Assembly: GCF_017873625.1 (NCBI RefSeq)
Contig: NZ_JAGGKL010000010.1
Location: forward strand, 32,001-91,069
Origin: Methanobacterium petrolearium
Lineage (GTDB): Archaea > Methanobacteriota > Methanobacteria > Methanobacteriales > Methanobacteriaceae
Direction: 5' to 3'
DNA length: 59,069 nt
Position 1 is the first letter of the stretch, and each line of letters begins with the position of its first letter. A program made the translations under genes and the position numbers. The notes below the pieces were generated by a model, which was given only the letters and a program-made list of their open reading frames with translations, did no database searches and was not told where the DNA came from. This document shows positions 8,879 to 19,516 of this stretch, in pieces.

Positions 8879-9374
8879 TTTTCATATCCCCCTGATGCAT
8901 CCCTATTGATGAAACTTGAATGGTAATTTAACTACATATATGAAATTATGCACTTATCCTTATTTTAATGGATCGTTTCATTCTAATGATAGTAACAACC
9001 CACTGAATTGGTGGTGAAAATCAATAAATGTGTCATTTTTGTAATATTTTAAAACCCAAAAGACAACTGTGATTTATGCTCATAATTACTTAAAAAAACT
9101 CGAAAACAATTACATATCATTAATAGTTGTTGGTTATCCTATTAGGGGAATATAACTTGTCAGAATTCCTGTGTTAAATGAAAATTCTCCAATAGGTGCC
9201 AGGAGTTGTTAGGAATAAGTTGTTGGCGTATAAGCTAGAGAAGTGAGGATAGTGTAAGATATATTTTTCAATCTCAAATCAGATAATAAAATGCAAATCT
9301 TCCATACAAGTAAATAACTCAATCTCCAATCAAATAGGTAAATATCATATTTAATTCAATAGATAAGATCAGTT
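8879..9374. other. Long AT-rich intergenic region upstream of tRNA-Ala
   Basis: About 500 bases without a convincing ORF. It holds the promoter of the leftward gene at 8878, a 16-17-base near-repeat (CAATCTC-AATCA-ATA at about 9271 and 9321), and the tRNA promoter at its right end. I see no RNA fold that I can name. Confidence 0.5.
9347..9358 (+). promoter_or_regulatory. Probable TATA box for tRNA-Ala
   Basis: CATATTTAATTC is centred about 23-25 bases before the first base of the tRNA, where archaeal box A is expected. Assigned by position and composition. Confidence 0.45.
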
Positions 9375-9447
9375 GGGCTGGTAGCTCAGATGGGAGAGCG
9401 TTGCCTTCGCAAGGCAGAGGCCGCGGGTTCAAATCCCGCCCAGTCCA
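9375..9447 (+). tRNA. tRNA-Ala (anticodon CGC)
   Basis: All four arms fold by hand. The acceptor stem GGGCTGG pairs with CCAGTCC and includes the G3:U70 wobble pair that is the identity element for alanine. D stem is GCTC/GAGC, anticodon stem TTGCC/GGCAG with loop TTCGCAA, and T stem GCGGG/CCCGC with loop TTCAAAT. The anticodon at positions 34-36 is CGC, reading the alanine codon GCG. Discriminator base is A73. The CCA end is not encoded and there is no intron. Confidence 0.97.
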
Positions 9448-9473
9448 TTTCTCACCACCATTCAATTTCTGGA

Positions 9474-9481
9474 TTTTTTTT
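9474..9481 (+). terminator. Oligo-T terminator after tRNA-Ala
   Basis: A run of eight T about 27 bases past the tRNA 3' end, the usual archaeal transcription stop signal. No hairpin is needed. Confidence 0.6.
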
Positions 9482-9551
9482 GTTGAGGGGGGGTAATTGG
9501 GGGGTAATCTGCAAATTGAAGGTTTAACCGGATTTATGGATTCATTGGATA

Positions 9552-10124
9552 TTAAGCATCTTTTTCATCCAATTCATCCAGAATAATGTTTATTTCATCT
9601 TTTGCATCATCAATGGTGCCTGCGGTATTGATAATATGCCATCCATTGGCCAGTTCAAGTGCCTTTTTCCTCACCTTAATGAGATCATCCATATTCTCAA
9701 ACATTTCCTTACTATCACGTTGTGACATCCTCTGAATGGATTCTTCTGGTTTGAGATCCAGAAAAAACATATATTCTGAGGTGGGCAGGATCAGACAAAA
9801 AAATTTGTAAAGAATTTTGGCCAGGGGAAGGGGTAAGTAGGCTACTCCCATCAGATAACGAACCATGATAATATTATCTGCGTTTTTGTTGTATTTTTTT
9901 ACAGAACGAATAACATCCATTGCATAATAAACCGCTGCTTTAATTTTATTAATTTTTCCTCTGCCAAGCAGGGCTTTTTTAGCCTTCTGACCATAGGGAT
10001 TATCAGGGGAAGGGTGTTCCCTTAGAATAACACTTTCACCGAGGGATTGGTATTTTTTTTGGATGAATTGGGCTTGGGTGGTCTTACCAGACCCATCCAG
10101 GCCATCAACAATGATAAAACGCAT
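9552..10124 (-). CDS. Thymidylate-kinase-like P-loop kinase (divergent)
   Basis: A 190-residue member of the dTMP kinase fold. The P-loop is intact (DGLDGSGKTTQ, residues ~8-18), and the lid region has the arginines RMSQRDS. The DR(Y/F) motif that positions dTMP in true thymidylate kinases reads M-V-R-Y here, so the Asp is replaced by Val, and the central region (KKYNKNADNIIMVRY...LPLPLAKILYKF) is unlike the canonical enzyme. A standard Tmk is encoded 1.1 kb away at 11238, so this copy probably phosphorylates something else or has a modified nucleotide site. Single gene; the upstream gap holds weak ~35-bp repeats. Identity of the fold is firm, function is not. Confidence 0.75.
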   Translation of the reverse strand: MRFIIVDGLDGSGKTTQAQFIQKKYQSLGESVILREHPSPDNPYGQKAKKALLGRGKINKIKAAVYYAMDVIRSVKKYNKNADNIIMVRYLMGVAYLPLPLAKILYKFFCLILPTSEYMFFLDLKPEESIQRMSQRDSKEMFENMDDLIKVRKKALELANGWHIINTAGTIDDAKDEINIILDELDEKDA

Positions 10125-10174
10125 GTTAATCCACTGTGATTTTTTTTACCATCTCTTTATTCGATGGTCTGTTC

Positions 10175-10312
10175 TATGCTGCCAGTCACTTTTAGTCAGA
10201 TTATGGTGCTACTGCCAGTCACTGTTAGTTAAATTATGATGTTTTACACGGTCAGTAACTTTCAGTCAATATTATGTGATTTTACACGGTAACAATTCTA
10301 GTCAAAATGTGT
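10175..10312. repeat. Four degenerate ~35-bp direct repeats
   Basis: Between the two leftward genes are four diverged copies of a unit of about 35 bp, beginning near 10175, 10209, 10242 and 10280. Shared elements are GCCAGTCACT or CGGTCAGTAACT, a central TTAGTCA/TTCAGTCAAT, and an end like ATTATGGTG/ATTATGATG. Copies 3 and 4 also share TTTTACACGG. The copies are much more diverged than the 28-bp array at 3358. They lie 50-190 bases upstream of the divergent kinase gene, so could act in its control, but this is speculation. Confidence 0.65.
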
Positions 10313-10315
10313 TCT

Positions 10316-10966
10316 CTATATTGTCAGCAAAATATAAGAAATCACTGCTGAAAAACAGGCAGTCAAGTTATCCATACCCTTGGGTGTCACTGCCTCAAAT
10401 ATAGTGGCCACCAGAGCCACAATGGCAATTACAGTTATGTTGATAGGAATGCCATAGTAGACTAAAACTATCCATAGGGCAGCTATAAGCACTAAAAACA
10501 TGGTTAAAGAGCCTTCCAGGCTTTTTTCATCTCCAGATATGTTATATTTTAGTTTGCCGTATTGTTTCCCAATTAAAGCAGCCATACCATCTCCATAGGA
10601 CATGGCAGCTATGCCCACTGCTATAATCCAGGGTTGGTCAAAGAAGATCAATGCCAGCACAGTCCAGGATATAGAATAGTATACCAGACCTAAACCATGG
10701 CCTGAAGTGGAAATCCGGTCCTTGAATTTTAAGGGAGAAGACGGACTCATTAGAAATGTTAAAATAATAAATGGAGCTGCTGCTAAAAATGCCATAACCC
10801 ATCGAGATGTGAACACAGGCAGAATAAAAAGGATATTACCCACCATAATATGCAGAAACTTCCTGCTGAAGTTCGGATACTTTTTGAGTACTTTTTCAGA
10901 GATGACCAAGAGTAAGATCACATAACCATAGACCAATGCCAGTCCTATTATGTCACCGGGTTCCAT
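10316..10966 (-). CDS. Polyprenol/dolichol kinase-like membrane protein (CDP-diglyceride synthetase superfamily)
   Basis: A 216-residue protein with six or seven membrane segments. It resembles the SEC59/VTE5/DGK1 group of CTP-dependent lipid-alcohol kinases. Features are the early KKYPNFSRKFLHIMVGN segment (basic, with the conserved histidine), DRISTSGHGLGLVYYSISW, MSYGDGMAALIGKQYGK, the serine-rich GDEKSLEGSLTMF, and the late AIVALVATIFEAVTPKGMDNL with its conserved acidic/Asn pair. In archaea such enzymes may phosphorylate dolichol or another isoprenoid alcohol. Dolichol phosphate is the lipid carrier used by AglB, encoded at 22 kb. That link is inference. No operon partner is evident. Confidence 0.8.
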   Translation of the reverse strand: MEPGDIIGLALVYGYVILLLVISEKVLKKYPNFSRKFLHIMVGNILFILPVFTSRWVMAFLAAAPFIILTFLMSPSSPLKFKDRISTSGHGLGLVYYSISWTVLALIFFDQPWIIAVGIAAMSYGDGMAALIGKQYGKLKYNISGDEKSLEGSLTMFLVLIAALWIVLVYYGIPINITVIAIVALVATIFEAVTPKGMDNLTACFSAVISYILLTI

Positions 10967-11237
10967 GAATCTTTAGTACTTTTTTAAGGTATAAGACAAT
11001 TTCCATATTGTTTGCAAGTGGGAAAGTGTCTTTAACTTTTATTATCCATATTTTTTATATACATTCTCATCACTTCACGCAATTTTTACTACGTTTGGGT
11101 GGATTATGGGGGAGGGAGGTAAAACCCACACATTGGTTGAATTATAATTTATAACGTTTAAAATATATTGGATTCAACACACCCTCCCTGTTTTAGAGGG
11201 GTGAATCTTATTAGTTAAGCCGTCATAGGAATATAAT
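10967..11237. other. Divergent promoter region between kinase-like gene and tmk
   Basis: 270 bases shared by two outward-facing genes. It is AT-rich with two TATA-like stretches (AATTTATAAC near 11146 and AAATATAT near 11161) suited to tmk. It also has a purine-rich GGGGGAGGGAGG (11109-11120) whose complement-like CCCTCCCTG follows at about 11182. The pairing could form a weak hairpin; no known riboswitch is recognised. Confidence 0.35.
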
Positions 11238-11813
11238 ATGTACATCTGTTTAGAGGGAATTGATGGTTCAGGAAAATCAACACAACTGGAACTTTTAGGA
11301 AAATGGTTAGAGGATTGTGGCCTCACTGTAACTCGTATCCGGGAACCCACCGATTCTATGGTGGGAAAATTAATCAGAAAAATGCTTAAAAGCCCGGATG
11401 CAAAGGATGAAAGCTTTCAGAGGACATTAGCTCTCCTTTTTGCTGCGGATCGAACCTTACTCATGGATCATATTCAAAAAGAGGTAGATATGAATCGAAT
11501 AGTTCTAAGTGACCGTTCTTTTTACTCCAGTTTGGCCTACCAGAATGGTGAAGAATGGATCGCGCAGATAAACCATTATGCTCTAAAACCAGACCTGGTG
11601 ATACTCTTGGATCTGGAAATAGAAACCGCTCTAACCAGATGTGATGGTTCAGACAGCTTTGAAGAGAAGGATTTCCTGGATGAAGTACGTAAAAGATACC
11701 TTAAACTGGCAGACCAGCATGGTTTCATGGTGGTAAATGCCAATAATGGTGTTAATAAAGTGCATGATGATATAAAGAGGATAGTAGCCCCCAAACTTGG
11801 CATGTGCATATAA
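11238..11813 (+). CDS. tmk: Thymidylate kinase (dTMP kinase)
   Basis: Converts dTMP to dTDP with ATP, feeding DNA synthesis. The 191-residue protein begins MYICLEGIDGSGKSTQ with the P-loop at residues ~7-15. It keeps the catalytic/nucleotide-binding IREPTDS motif and the DRS-F-YSSLAYQ motif (the DR(Y/F) signature). It also has LDLEIETALTRCD, the end of the lid region, followed by short C-terminal helices. All expected residues are present, in contrast to the divergent homologue at 9552. A weak SD (AGGAAT) lies eight bases before the ATG. It stands alone. The canonical motifs make the assignment firm. Confidence 0.92.
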   Translation: MYICLEGIDGSGKSTQLELLGKWLEDCGLTVTRIREPTDSMVGKLIRKMLKSPDAKDESFQRTLALLFAADRTLLMDHIQKEVDMNRIVLSDRSFYSSLAYQNGEEWIAQINHYALKPDLVILLDLEIETALTRCDGSDSFEEKDFLDEVRKRYLKLADQHGFMVVNANNGVNKVHDDIKRIVAPKLGMCI

Positions 11814-11991
11814 ACCTAAGCTTAGCCTATGCATATAAAAAAAATTGGATAATAACACAAAAATTGATCGATTTTTAAATCAATCTATCAGCAACAATCG
11901 GTAAGTAATAATTATGGGAAGGGAGATACTGAAATTGAATAAATAAGGATTAAATTAGTTTAAAAATTCTTTTAAAGTTTATTTAGCGTAT

Positions 11992-12207
11992 TTAATCCTC
12001 TTTACCGGTTTCCAATTCTTTCAAACGTTGATTCAATGCTTTTACAATATGGTCCTGGGCATTTTCCAGGTTTTCCTTTGTACCGTAAAGTATAGGGCCG
12101 TCATCAGTGTTTTTGAGTTCCAGGTCAAATTTAATTATAACTTCAGCCATGATCCTTTCAGTGATTCCTGCAGGAATCCTCATCTCATATAACATCTCTT
12201 CTCCCAT
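11992..12207 (-). CDS. Small conserved protein next to tyrS, function unknown
   Basis: A 71-residue acidic protein that I cannot name. It has no cysteine cluster, membrane segment or catalytic motif. The pattern is a short beta strand (EMRIPAG), a helix, then strands with KFDLELK and DGPILYG, and a final helix rich in Lys and Glu. It follows tyrS on the same strand with a gap of 47 bases, so it is probably on the same transcript. ATG 12207 follows GGTGTT; the internal ATG at 12195 (MLYEMRIP) follows GGAG with a five-base gap and is about equally likely. Its tight placement behind an essential gene argues that it is real. Confidence 0.6.
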   Translation of the reverse strand: MGEEMLYEMRIPAGITERIMAEVIIKFDLELKNTDDGPILYGTKENLENAQDHIVKALNQRLKELETGKED

Positions 12208-12254
12208 TTGGTAACACCTTCTTTATTTGCTTTTTATATATTCATCCTGCATAT

Positions 12255-13232
12255 TTAAGATAATTTTTCTTTATGGGTTTTAAGATAATTTCGCACTGGC
12301 TCTAAGATATTCACCAAACATTCTGCAACACCATTTTTCAGATCCAGAGGGTGCAGATCTCCTTCACCATACATTTTCAGGAGTTCATCCTGGGTTAATT
12401 CCAGGTTTCCCCCGAATTTCTCCGGTCTTTGAATAAGAAGTGTATCCATTTCGCTGAATATAAAATGGTGTGCTATTTCTATGATGGGATTTCCTTCAAC
12501 CTCACCTTGGGGACAGTAACTCTTTTTAATCTTCTTTTTAATTACATCTGGTTCATCATCAATAGCTATGAAGTTTTCTTTAGAAGAAGACATTTTATCT
12601 GAACCATCTGTACCATGCAAGAGTGGGGTGTGAATGCATACCGGGGATGTAAATCCTAATTTAGGTAGATTGTCCCGGGCTAGCATGTGGATTTTTCGTT
12701 GTTCCATACCACCAACAGCCAGATCCACATTTAAAAATAGCATGTCCACCACCTGCATCAGGGGATAGATAACCTCTGCCACCTGATGATCCTCAGCATC
12801 CCTGGTTATCTGAGCCATACTCCTCCGAGCCCTTGTCAGAGTGGTGGATAGGGCTAACTGATACACTTTCATGGTGTAATCTTCCTGAGTCTGGAAACTA
12901 CTTCCTAAAATGAATTGGGTATCCTCAGAAAGTCCCAGAGCCCGGAAACATTGTTTGTTATATTCAGAGATTTCCTCTATTTCCTCTAGGCTTCCTTTAC
13001 CATTGAGATAAGCATGAAGATCAGCCAGGAGAATCTTGATCTTGAAACCGGCTTCCTGCAGGGTTTTCATTTTTTTCACGGTGATGGCATGGCCTAAATG
13101 GATCTTTCCTGATGGTTCATATCCGATGTAAGCTGTTTTTTGGTCTTTTATGAGTTTTTCTCTGAGTTCTTCTGGAGTTACCACTTCCAGAGTACCTTCT
13201 GTTATTTTATCAATTGTTGAATCCATGTCCAT
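12255..13232 (-). CDS. tyrS: Tyrosyl-tRNA synthetase, archaeal type
   Basis: Class Ic synthetase charging tRNA-Tyr. The HIGH-type motif is HLGH in EPSGKIHLGHAITV and the KMSKS-type motif is SDKMSSSKENF. With GTG 13244 as residue 1 these fall at residues 49-52 and 217-221. Total length near 325 fits the short archaeal/eukaryotic form, which lacks the bacterial S4 domain. A GTG at 13244 overlaps a perfect SD (GGTGATT), so the true start is more likely ATG 13232 (or 13226). It is followed on the same strand by a 71-codon gene and preceded by nmd3, so it belongs to the leftward informational cluster mcm-aif2b-nmd3-tyrS, although 55-base gaps could also hold separate promoters. Confidence 0.93.
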   Translation of the reverse strand: MDMDSTIDKITEGTLEVVTPEELREKLIKDQKTAYIGYEPSGKIHLGHAITVKKMKTLQEAGFKIKILLADLHAYLNGKGSLEEIEEISEYNKQCFRALGLSEDTQFILGSSFQTQEDYTMKVYQLALSTTLTRARRSMAQITRDAEDHQVAEVIYPLMQVVDMLFLNVDLAVGGMEQRKIHMLARDNLPKLGFTSPVCIHTPLLHGTDGSDKMSSSKENFIAIDDEPDVIKKKIKKSYCPQGEVEGNPIIEIAHHFIFSEMDTLLIQRPEKFGGNLELTQDELLKMYGEGDLHPLDLKNGVAECLVNILEPVRNYLKTHKEKLS

Positions 13233-13299
13233 AGTAATCACCAATGATCAATGTTATTAGTCAATTATTTCTTTGTTGCCTTCTTATTTTATTATGCCC

Positions 13300-14352
13300 T
13301 TATCTTTTGGGTGGTGTAATGTATATTTTTCCCTTAATCTCAACTACTTCCACCTGATCTCCAATATTTATTTCAGACATTTCTGGCAGGATATCCAGGT
13401 CCAGGGGTTGATATGTTTCAGGGTGAAGTAACTGGATTTGGGTGGGTGTTTTAGAAGTCACCGTAGTAATCTTCACATCATCCCTCATGACTGCCATCTT
13501 CAGGTTGGAATATTCACGCCAGGATAGGGATGTTTTGTTCATTGTTTCCAGGTCTTGGATTGTGATCTTTCGACCATTTAAATCAATTACCCGTCCAATA
13601 TGTTCTCCATAGTTTAAAAAATCGCCTTTTTGGAAAAAAGGCAGGCGTAAAGATATCCATATCCGGTATAAGTCCTTGCCGGCAGATTTGTCCCTGCCCA
13701 TGAGGCGGGGTGATTCTCCAAGAATTCCGCCCATATTCTCTTTAACTGAGTTCGAAATCTTCCGAGCCGCTTTCAAAGAGCCCAAATAGTAATCCACTCC
13801 CTCTTTAAGTTCTAATCTCTGGGAAAGGTAAGCCATACGGTTATTCCGGGATAATTTCTCCAGCTGATGTTTGATGATATCATCAACACTCTGGATCTCA
13901 TCAGATGCTAAAGATCTGTCATCTGCTCTTAACTGTAGTACTGCTTCATAGTAACCTGAGGCATATTTGCTGCATTCCGGACAGACACTTCGGTTAAGTT
14001 TGACATTTACTTTGTATTCCCTTTTTATAGGCACTCCTGCAACTTTACCAGTAGCAATCACCAGTATTTCCAGCATGGAACCCTTTTGGTTAAGAAGATC
14101 TATTTCCAGCACCACTGCATCGGCATCTTCATCAGGAACCGATTCACGGACTATGGTTTCTGCAATAAGTTCTTCTTCGGATTTCCCTGTTTCCATCCAT
14201 TTATCCCCCACATGGGTGGCGGAGCAGTGTGCGCACACTTCCACCTCTAACTCTGAGGGTATATGGATCAAACTGTTCCTGGCAGCAAAACATGTTTTGC
14301 AAAGACCTTTAAACAGTTCTTCGTCTTCTTTACCGCACTCAATACAGAACAT
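13300..14352 (-). CDS. NMD3-family 60S/50S subunit biogenesis protein
   Basis: The archaeal homologue of eukaryotic Nmd3, which acts in late large-subunit assembly and export. The N-terminus starts MFCIECGKEDEELFKGLCKTC, a zinc-binding CxxC pair, followed by CAHCSATHVG and CPECSKYASGYYEAVLQLR, all typical of the family. The C-terminal half (after about residue 210) has the OB-like and beta-rich region ending with SKTPTQIQLLHPETYQPLDL. A TTG at 14382 gives ten more residues (MNTDKSRLDI), but homologues begin with the FCxxCG motif, so I chose ATG 14352. Neither start has a strong SD. Archaea have no nuclear export, so its role is presumed to be ribosomal subunit maturation; aif6 in this window fits the same pathway. 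Confidence 0.9.
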   Translation of the reverse strand: MFCIECGKEDEELFKGLCKTCFAARNSLIHIPSELEVEVCAHCSATHVGDKWMETGKSEEELIAETIVRESVPDEDADAVVLEIDLLNQKGSMLEILVIATGKVAGVPIKREYKVNVKLNRSVCPECSKYASGYYEAVLQLRADDRSLASDEIQSVDDIIKHQLEKLSRNNRMAYLSQRLELKEGVDYYLGSLKAARKISNSVKENMGGILGESPRLMGRDKSAGKDLYRIWISLRLPFFQKGDFLNYGEHIGRVIDLNGRKITIQDLETMNKTSLSWREYSNLKMAVMRDDVKITTVTSKTPTQIQLLHPETYQPLDLDILPEMSEINIGDQVEVVEIKGKIYITPPKR

Positions 14353-14430
14353 AATATCTAATCTTGATTTATCAGTATTCAATTAATAGAACTTGTCATT
14401 TTAAAAAAGAATTAAATTAAAAAAAGGGAA

Positions 14431-14838
14431 TTAAAGGGTTTTCAGTGGAGCCTTAGCACCACATGCCTCACATTTGAGGATGAAGATACGGTCTTCCCTT
14501 ATGATCCTGGTGTCGGGACGGTTGCACTCATGACACATGATGAAACGTTTCACATAGTCGTCCATCCGGTCATTGATCAGGTAATGGGTGAACTTTCCCT
14601 GCATTATGGCCCGGTTTCCTTCCAGGTTTCCGGCGGTACCCAATTCTCTTAAAAGGAATTTAAGAACATGTTGGGGGTCTCGGTTCATGGCATCAGCCAC
14701 TTCACCGAAGTTCTGAATAATTGTGCGGTTTCCCTGGATTATGGAGTAGGCCTTCGGCACAGAGAATCTTTTGGTTTCACGTGCCTGTGGGGGGATCTGT
14801 TTGACGGCTCTATCCAGTAATTCTTCATAATCGCTCAT
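14431..14838 (-). CDS. Translation initiation factor aIF2 subunit beta
   Basis: Part of the aIF2 heterotrimer that delivers initiator Met-tRNA to the small ribosomal subunit. The 135-residue protein has the conserved middle (FGEVADAMNRDPQHVLKFLL and GNRAIMQGKFTHYLIN) and a C-terminal C4 zinc domain: CHEC and CEAC with IIREDRIFILKCEACG. It is the usual archaeal size. The start is fixed by an excellent SD, GGAGGT (14846-14851), seven bases before ATG 14838 (MSDYEELL). A longer frame starting at 14853 would begin inside that SD and is wrong. Leftward gene between mcm and nmd3. Confidence 0.95.
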   Translation of the reverse strand: MSDYEELLDRAVKQIPPQARETKRFSVPKAYSIIQGNRTIIQNFGEVADAMNRDPQHVLKFLLRELGTAGNLEGNRAIMQGKFTHYLINDRMDDYVKRFIMCHECNRPDTRIIREDRIFILKCEACGAKAPLKTL

Positions 14839-14923
14839 ATTTAATACCTCCATAAATAGAATTTCATAAAAACTTGTTAAATGAATTTAGCTTGAATTTA
14901 GAAAAATTTAAGATGTTTCCAGC

Positions 14924-16936
<2,013 letters not shown>

Positions 16937-17360
16937 CGTCTAACTATAATCTTTTCTATTATTAAATTTTACCCATCCAGACTTAAAGATAGTATCTGGC
17001 TTGAAATCATATAAAAATCTATCATTACTACTGTAATTAAGATTGATTATTTATTAACTTTAATGTAATAGAATAGGGCCTTATTTTAAGGTAAAGTGGG
17101 TTTGTTATAATGAATTCCTTCTTTATTAGTAATAAATTTATTCCCATAATTAATAAAACATTATTTTAAAACTTGCGTTAATACTTGGATTTTATTAGGT
17201 AGAAATAAATAATAATGGAAGATAAATGATAAAAGTGCTTAAGTATAATGACATGTAATCTGATAAATTGATTTATTATTCGTTGATGTGGGATTTAGTT
17301 CCCATAAATTGTGATTAACATGAGTTTTAGTTTAACTAATCCCTTTATAAAGGTGAATAA
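16937..17360. other. AT-rich divergent promoter region between mcm and the 17361 gene
   Basis: 424 bases without a gene. A TATA-like element (TTATTAAATTTT, 16958-16969 on the top strand, read leftwards) sits about 25-35 bases before the mcm ATG. On the right side, the 12-base palindrome CCTTTATAAAGG (17342-17353) overlaps the SD of the next gene. The rest shows no repeats or RNA structure I can name, and no origin-type motifs. Confidence 0.5.
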
Positions 17361-17801
17361 ATGAAAAGATCAAGATTGAAAATGTTTAAGGTCACTTCCA
17401 TGACTATATCGGTTTTGGGGGTGTTGATGATAGTGGCCACATTGGCCATACTGGCTTACTTTGGATTCCAATCACTTTCGTCTTTTATATCTGACGATGC
17501 CAGTAATAGTAATGCTAATGAAGAATTAGCAGCCATTAAATCTGATTATGCAACTTTAGAAGCCCAATATAACGAATTAGAGATTCAAGTGGAGGCAACC
17601 AACGACAAGGATTTGAAAACGAAATTTGATAATGCAAAAATAGAGTTGGTAAAAGCAGATCAAGCAATCACTGATGTTGAAAGTGCAATTGCTGTTAATA
17701 AATCGCCTGATGAAATTAATGAGAGGCTTCAAGAAGCCAAATCGCAACTGCAAACAGCTAAATCAAGTTTAGTTACTATAAGGTCTCAGGTATCTGGGTG
17801 A
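17361..17801 (+). CDS. Membrane-anchored coiled-coil protein of unknown function
   Basis: A 146-residue protein with one N-terminal TM segment (about residues 13-40), preceded by basic residues (KRSRLKMFK), giving an in-cytoplasm start and an outside C-terminus. After a short Ser/Asn/Asp linker come heptad-like helices rich in Ala, Glu, Lys and Gln (AAIKSDYATLEAQYNELE and ERLQEAKSQLQTAKSSL). This is a probable coiled coil of about 95 residues with a short break near residue 110. I do not recognise the family. SD AAGGTGA is four bases before the ATG and overlaps a palindrome. Two T-runs about 95-120 bases downstream (17896-17922) end the transcript, so it is monocistronic. Confidence 0.75.
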   Translation: MKRSRLKMFKVTSMTISVLGVLMIVATLAILAYFGFQSLSSFISDDASNSNANEELAAIKSDYATLEAQYNELEIQVEATNDKDLKTKFDNAKIELVKADQAITDVESAIAVNKSPDEINERLQEAKSQLQTAKSSLVTIRSQVSG

Positions 17802-17895
17802 AGGCATTTAGGTAAATGGTTAATGAAGTAATTCTTTTCAACATGAACCATTTAAACGAGCAAAATTTGATCATTAGCCTACTACTGCCTAACGC

Positions 17896-17922
17896 TTTTT
17901 TATTTACATTAGCTTTTTTTTT
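17896..17922 (+). terminator. Paired oligo-T terminator
   Basis: T6 at 17896-17901 and a T10 run at 17913-17922, about 95-120 bases after the 17361 gene. The following gene is on the other strand and starts far away, so these are likely the transcript end of the rightward gene. Confidence 0.5.
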
Positions 17923-17977
17923 AATTATATTAGTCTAATTTTAAATTATATTGGCAGGATGATCTGTTTAGTTAATT

Positions 17978-18601
17978 TTAATGTTTTTTTCCTTCCCTTC
18001 TGAAACCTCGGCCCACTATGTACATTTCTCCACTTTTTTTCCTGGAAGAAGGAGGTTTAGTGGTTTTAACTGTTTGAAACTTTTTTTTAATATCTTTAAG
18101 GAGTTCTGGATATCCTTCACCCTGGAAAACTTTCATAATAATATTACCTTTATATTTCAGGATTCCATCACTTATCTGCAGAACACTCTGTGCTAGATCA
18201 ATGGATCTGAGCTGATCCAAGTCTTTTATTCCAGATAGTTTAGGGGAGGCATCAGATATGATCACTTGAGTTTTACCCTGCAGAGTACGTTGGATTTCTT
18301 CTAAAGTGTCTTTCTGAGTGAAATCTCCTTTTATGCTCCAAAAATTATCTTCATCAAATGGTTTTATTCTATTAAGATCCACAGCCACCACCACACCGTC
18401 TTCACCCACAGCTTCAAGGGCTACCTGGGACCATCCACCCGGAGCAGCTCCTAAATCAACAACTGAGTTGCCTTTTTTAATTATTTTAAATTTACGATTT
18501 AATTGCAGTAGTTTAAAGGAAGCTCTAGAACGATAGTCCTGTTTTTTAGCTTTCTTGTAATATTCTTCATTCTTCCGTTCCTGATTCCATCTTTGACTCA
18601 T
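17978..18601 (-). CDS. 23S rRNA 2'-O-methyltransferase, RlmE/FtsJ family
   Basis: Methylates a ribose 2'-OH in 23S rRNA (U2552 in E. coli). The 207-residue protein has the SAM-binding VVDLGAAPGGWSQ (residues 47-59) and a complete K-D-K-E tetrad. From the alignment pattern these are K30 (SRASFKL), D117 (ISDASPKLSG), K157 (IIMKVFQGEG) and E192 (SGEMYIVG). No extra domains are fused. The gene lies on the minus strand after a converging oligo-T stretch. It has a short gap to the phosphodiesterase gene (18722) on the same strand, possibly co-transcribed. The family also contains tRNA methylases, but length and motifs fit RlmE. Confidence 0.93.
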   Translation of the reverse strand: MSQRWNQERKNEEYYKKAKKQDYRSRASFKLLQLNRKFKIIKKGNSVVDLGAAPGGWSQVALEAVGEDGVVVAVDLNRIKPFDEDNFWSIKGDFTQKDTLEEIQRTLQGKTQVIISDASPKLSGIKDLDQLRSIDLAQSVLQISDGILKYKGNIIMKVFQGEGYPELLKDIKKKFQTVKTTKPPSSRKKSGEMYIVGRGFRREGKKH

Positions 18602-18721
18602 TTGCCTTTCTTCTCCTTAACTGCAGGGATTCTTCTCATTGGGGTTGTGTTATCATTTAATTCAAAGGGTTTTTTGGGGATTTCTTTAATTTAGGGTTTA
18701 TTTTTATTCTAGATTTTAAAT

Positions 18722-19243
18722 TTAGGGTTTATTGAAATTGAGGGCTTTACAAACAGGATCTCCGATTTTAACAATCTTGGCATCTAATTGACCATCCTCA
18801 ACTTCTATGATCATTACTGACGGATCTGAGAGTCGGGGAACTGTAGGACTTCCTGGGTTCAGTAAGAGCATATCTGGTAACTCTTTGATGAAAGACCAGT
18901 GAGTATGGCCGGTAATCAAAACTTCCACATCCATTTCCAGACCAATATAACGTAACTGTTGGGTATCTCCCCTCGGATAAACTTCTCCGTGTGTTAAACC
19001 AATTTTAATACCCTCAAGATTTAATTTTTTCCTCTGAGGTAGTTTTAGACCAATATAACGATCCATGTTGCCCTGAACACATACTGTAGGTTTCATTGCT
19101 TCTAACTGGTTTTTAACTGAAAGAGAAACAAGGTCTCCTGCATGTAATATGAGATTTACATCTTCAAAAATTTCAAATACTATCTCAGGGATACTATCTG
19201 CCCTTTCAGGGATGTGGGTGTCTGATATAACGCCGATTAACAT
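18722..19243 (-). CDS. MJ0936/YfcE-type metallophosphodiesterase
   Basis: A 173-residue calcineurin-like phosphoesterase. The five metal-binding motifs are in order: SDTHIPE (D-x-H), HAGDLVS (GD), QGNMDR (GNxD), LTHGE (GH-type) and TGHTHW (GHTH), followed by LLNPGSPTVPR. Archaeal and bacterial members hydrolyse cyclic or phosphodiester substrates such as bis(p-nitrophenyl) phosphate; the natural substrate is often unknown. Size and order of motifs match MJ0936 closely. It sits 120 bases upstream of ftsJ in the same direction, with a 270-base AT-rich gap before the divergent topA gene. Confidence 0.88.
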   Translation of the reverse strand: MLIGVISDTHIPERADSIPEIVFEIFEDVNLILHAGDLVSLSVKNQLEAMKPTVCVQGNMDRYIGLKLPQRKKLNLEGIKIGLTHGEVYPRGDTQQLRYIGLEMDVEVLITGHTHWSFIKELPDMLLLNPGSPTVPRLSDPSVMIIEVEDGQLDAKIVKIGDPVCKALNFNKP

Positions 19244-19516
19244 TTTAATCTCCGATAAAGATGGTTTAATCTGAAATTTTGGTTTAATTGCAAGATATGG
19301 ACTTCACACGTTGGTGATAATTTTCATAATCAAGATTTTTATGGTCATGGTTATTTTAAGATCAACATTAATATCTGCACCATCAACTGCAATAACATTT
19401 ATTATAATCTAATATCATCAATTATATTCCATGGGAATAATATTATTATGATTATACAGATCGGTAATTATTATTAATATTATAATAGTTATTATTTAAT
19501 TGTCCAAGTGATTTTT

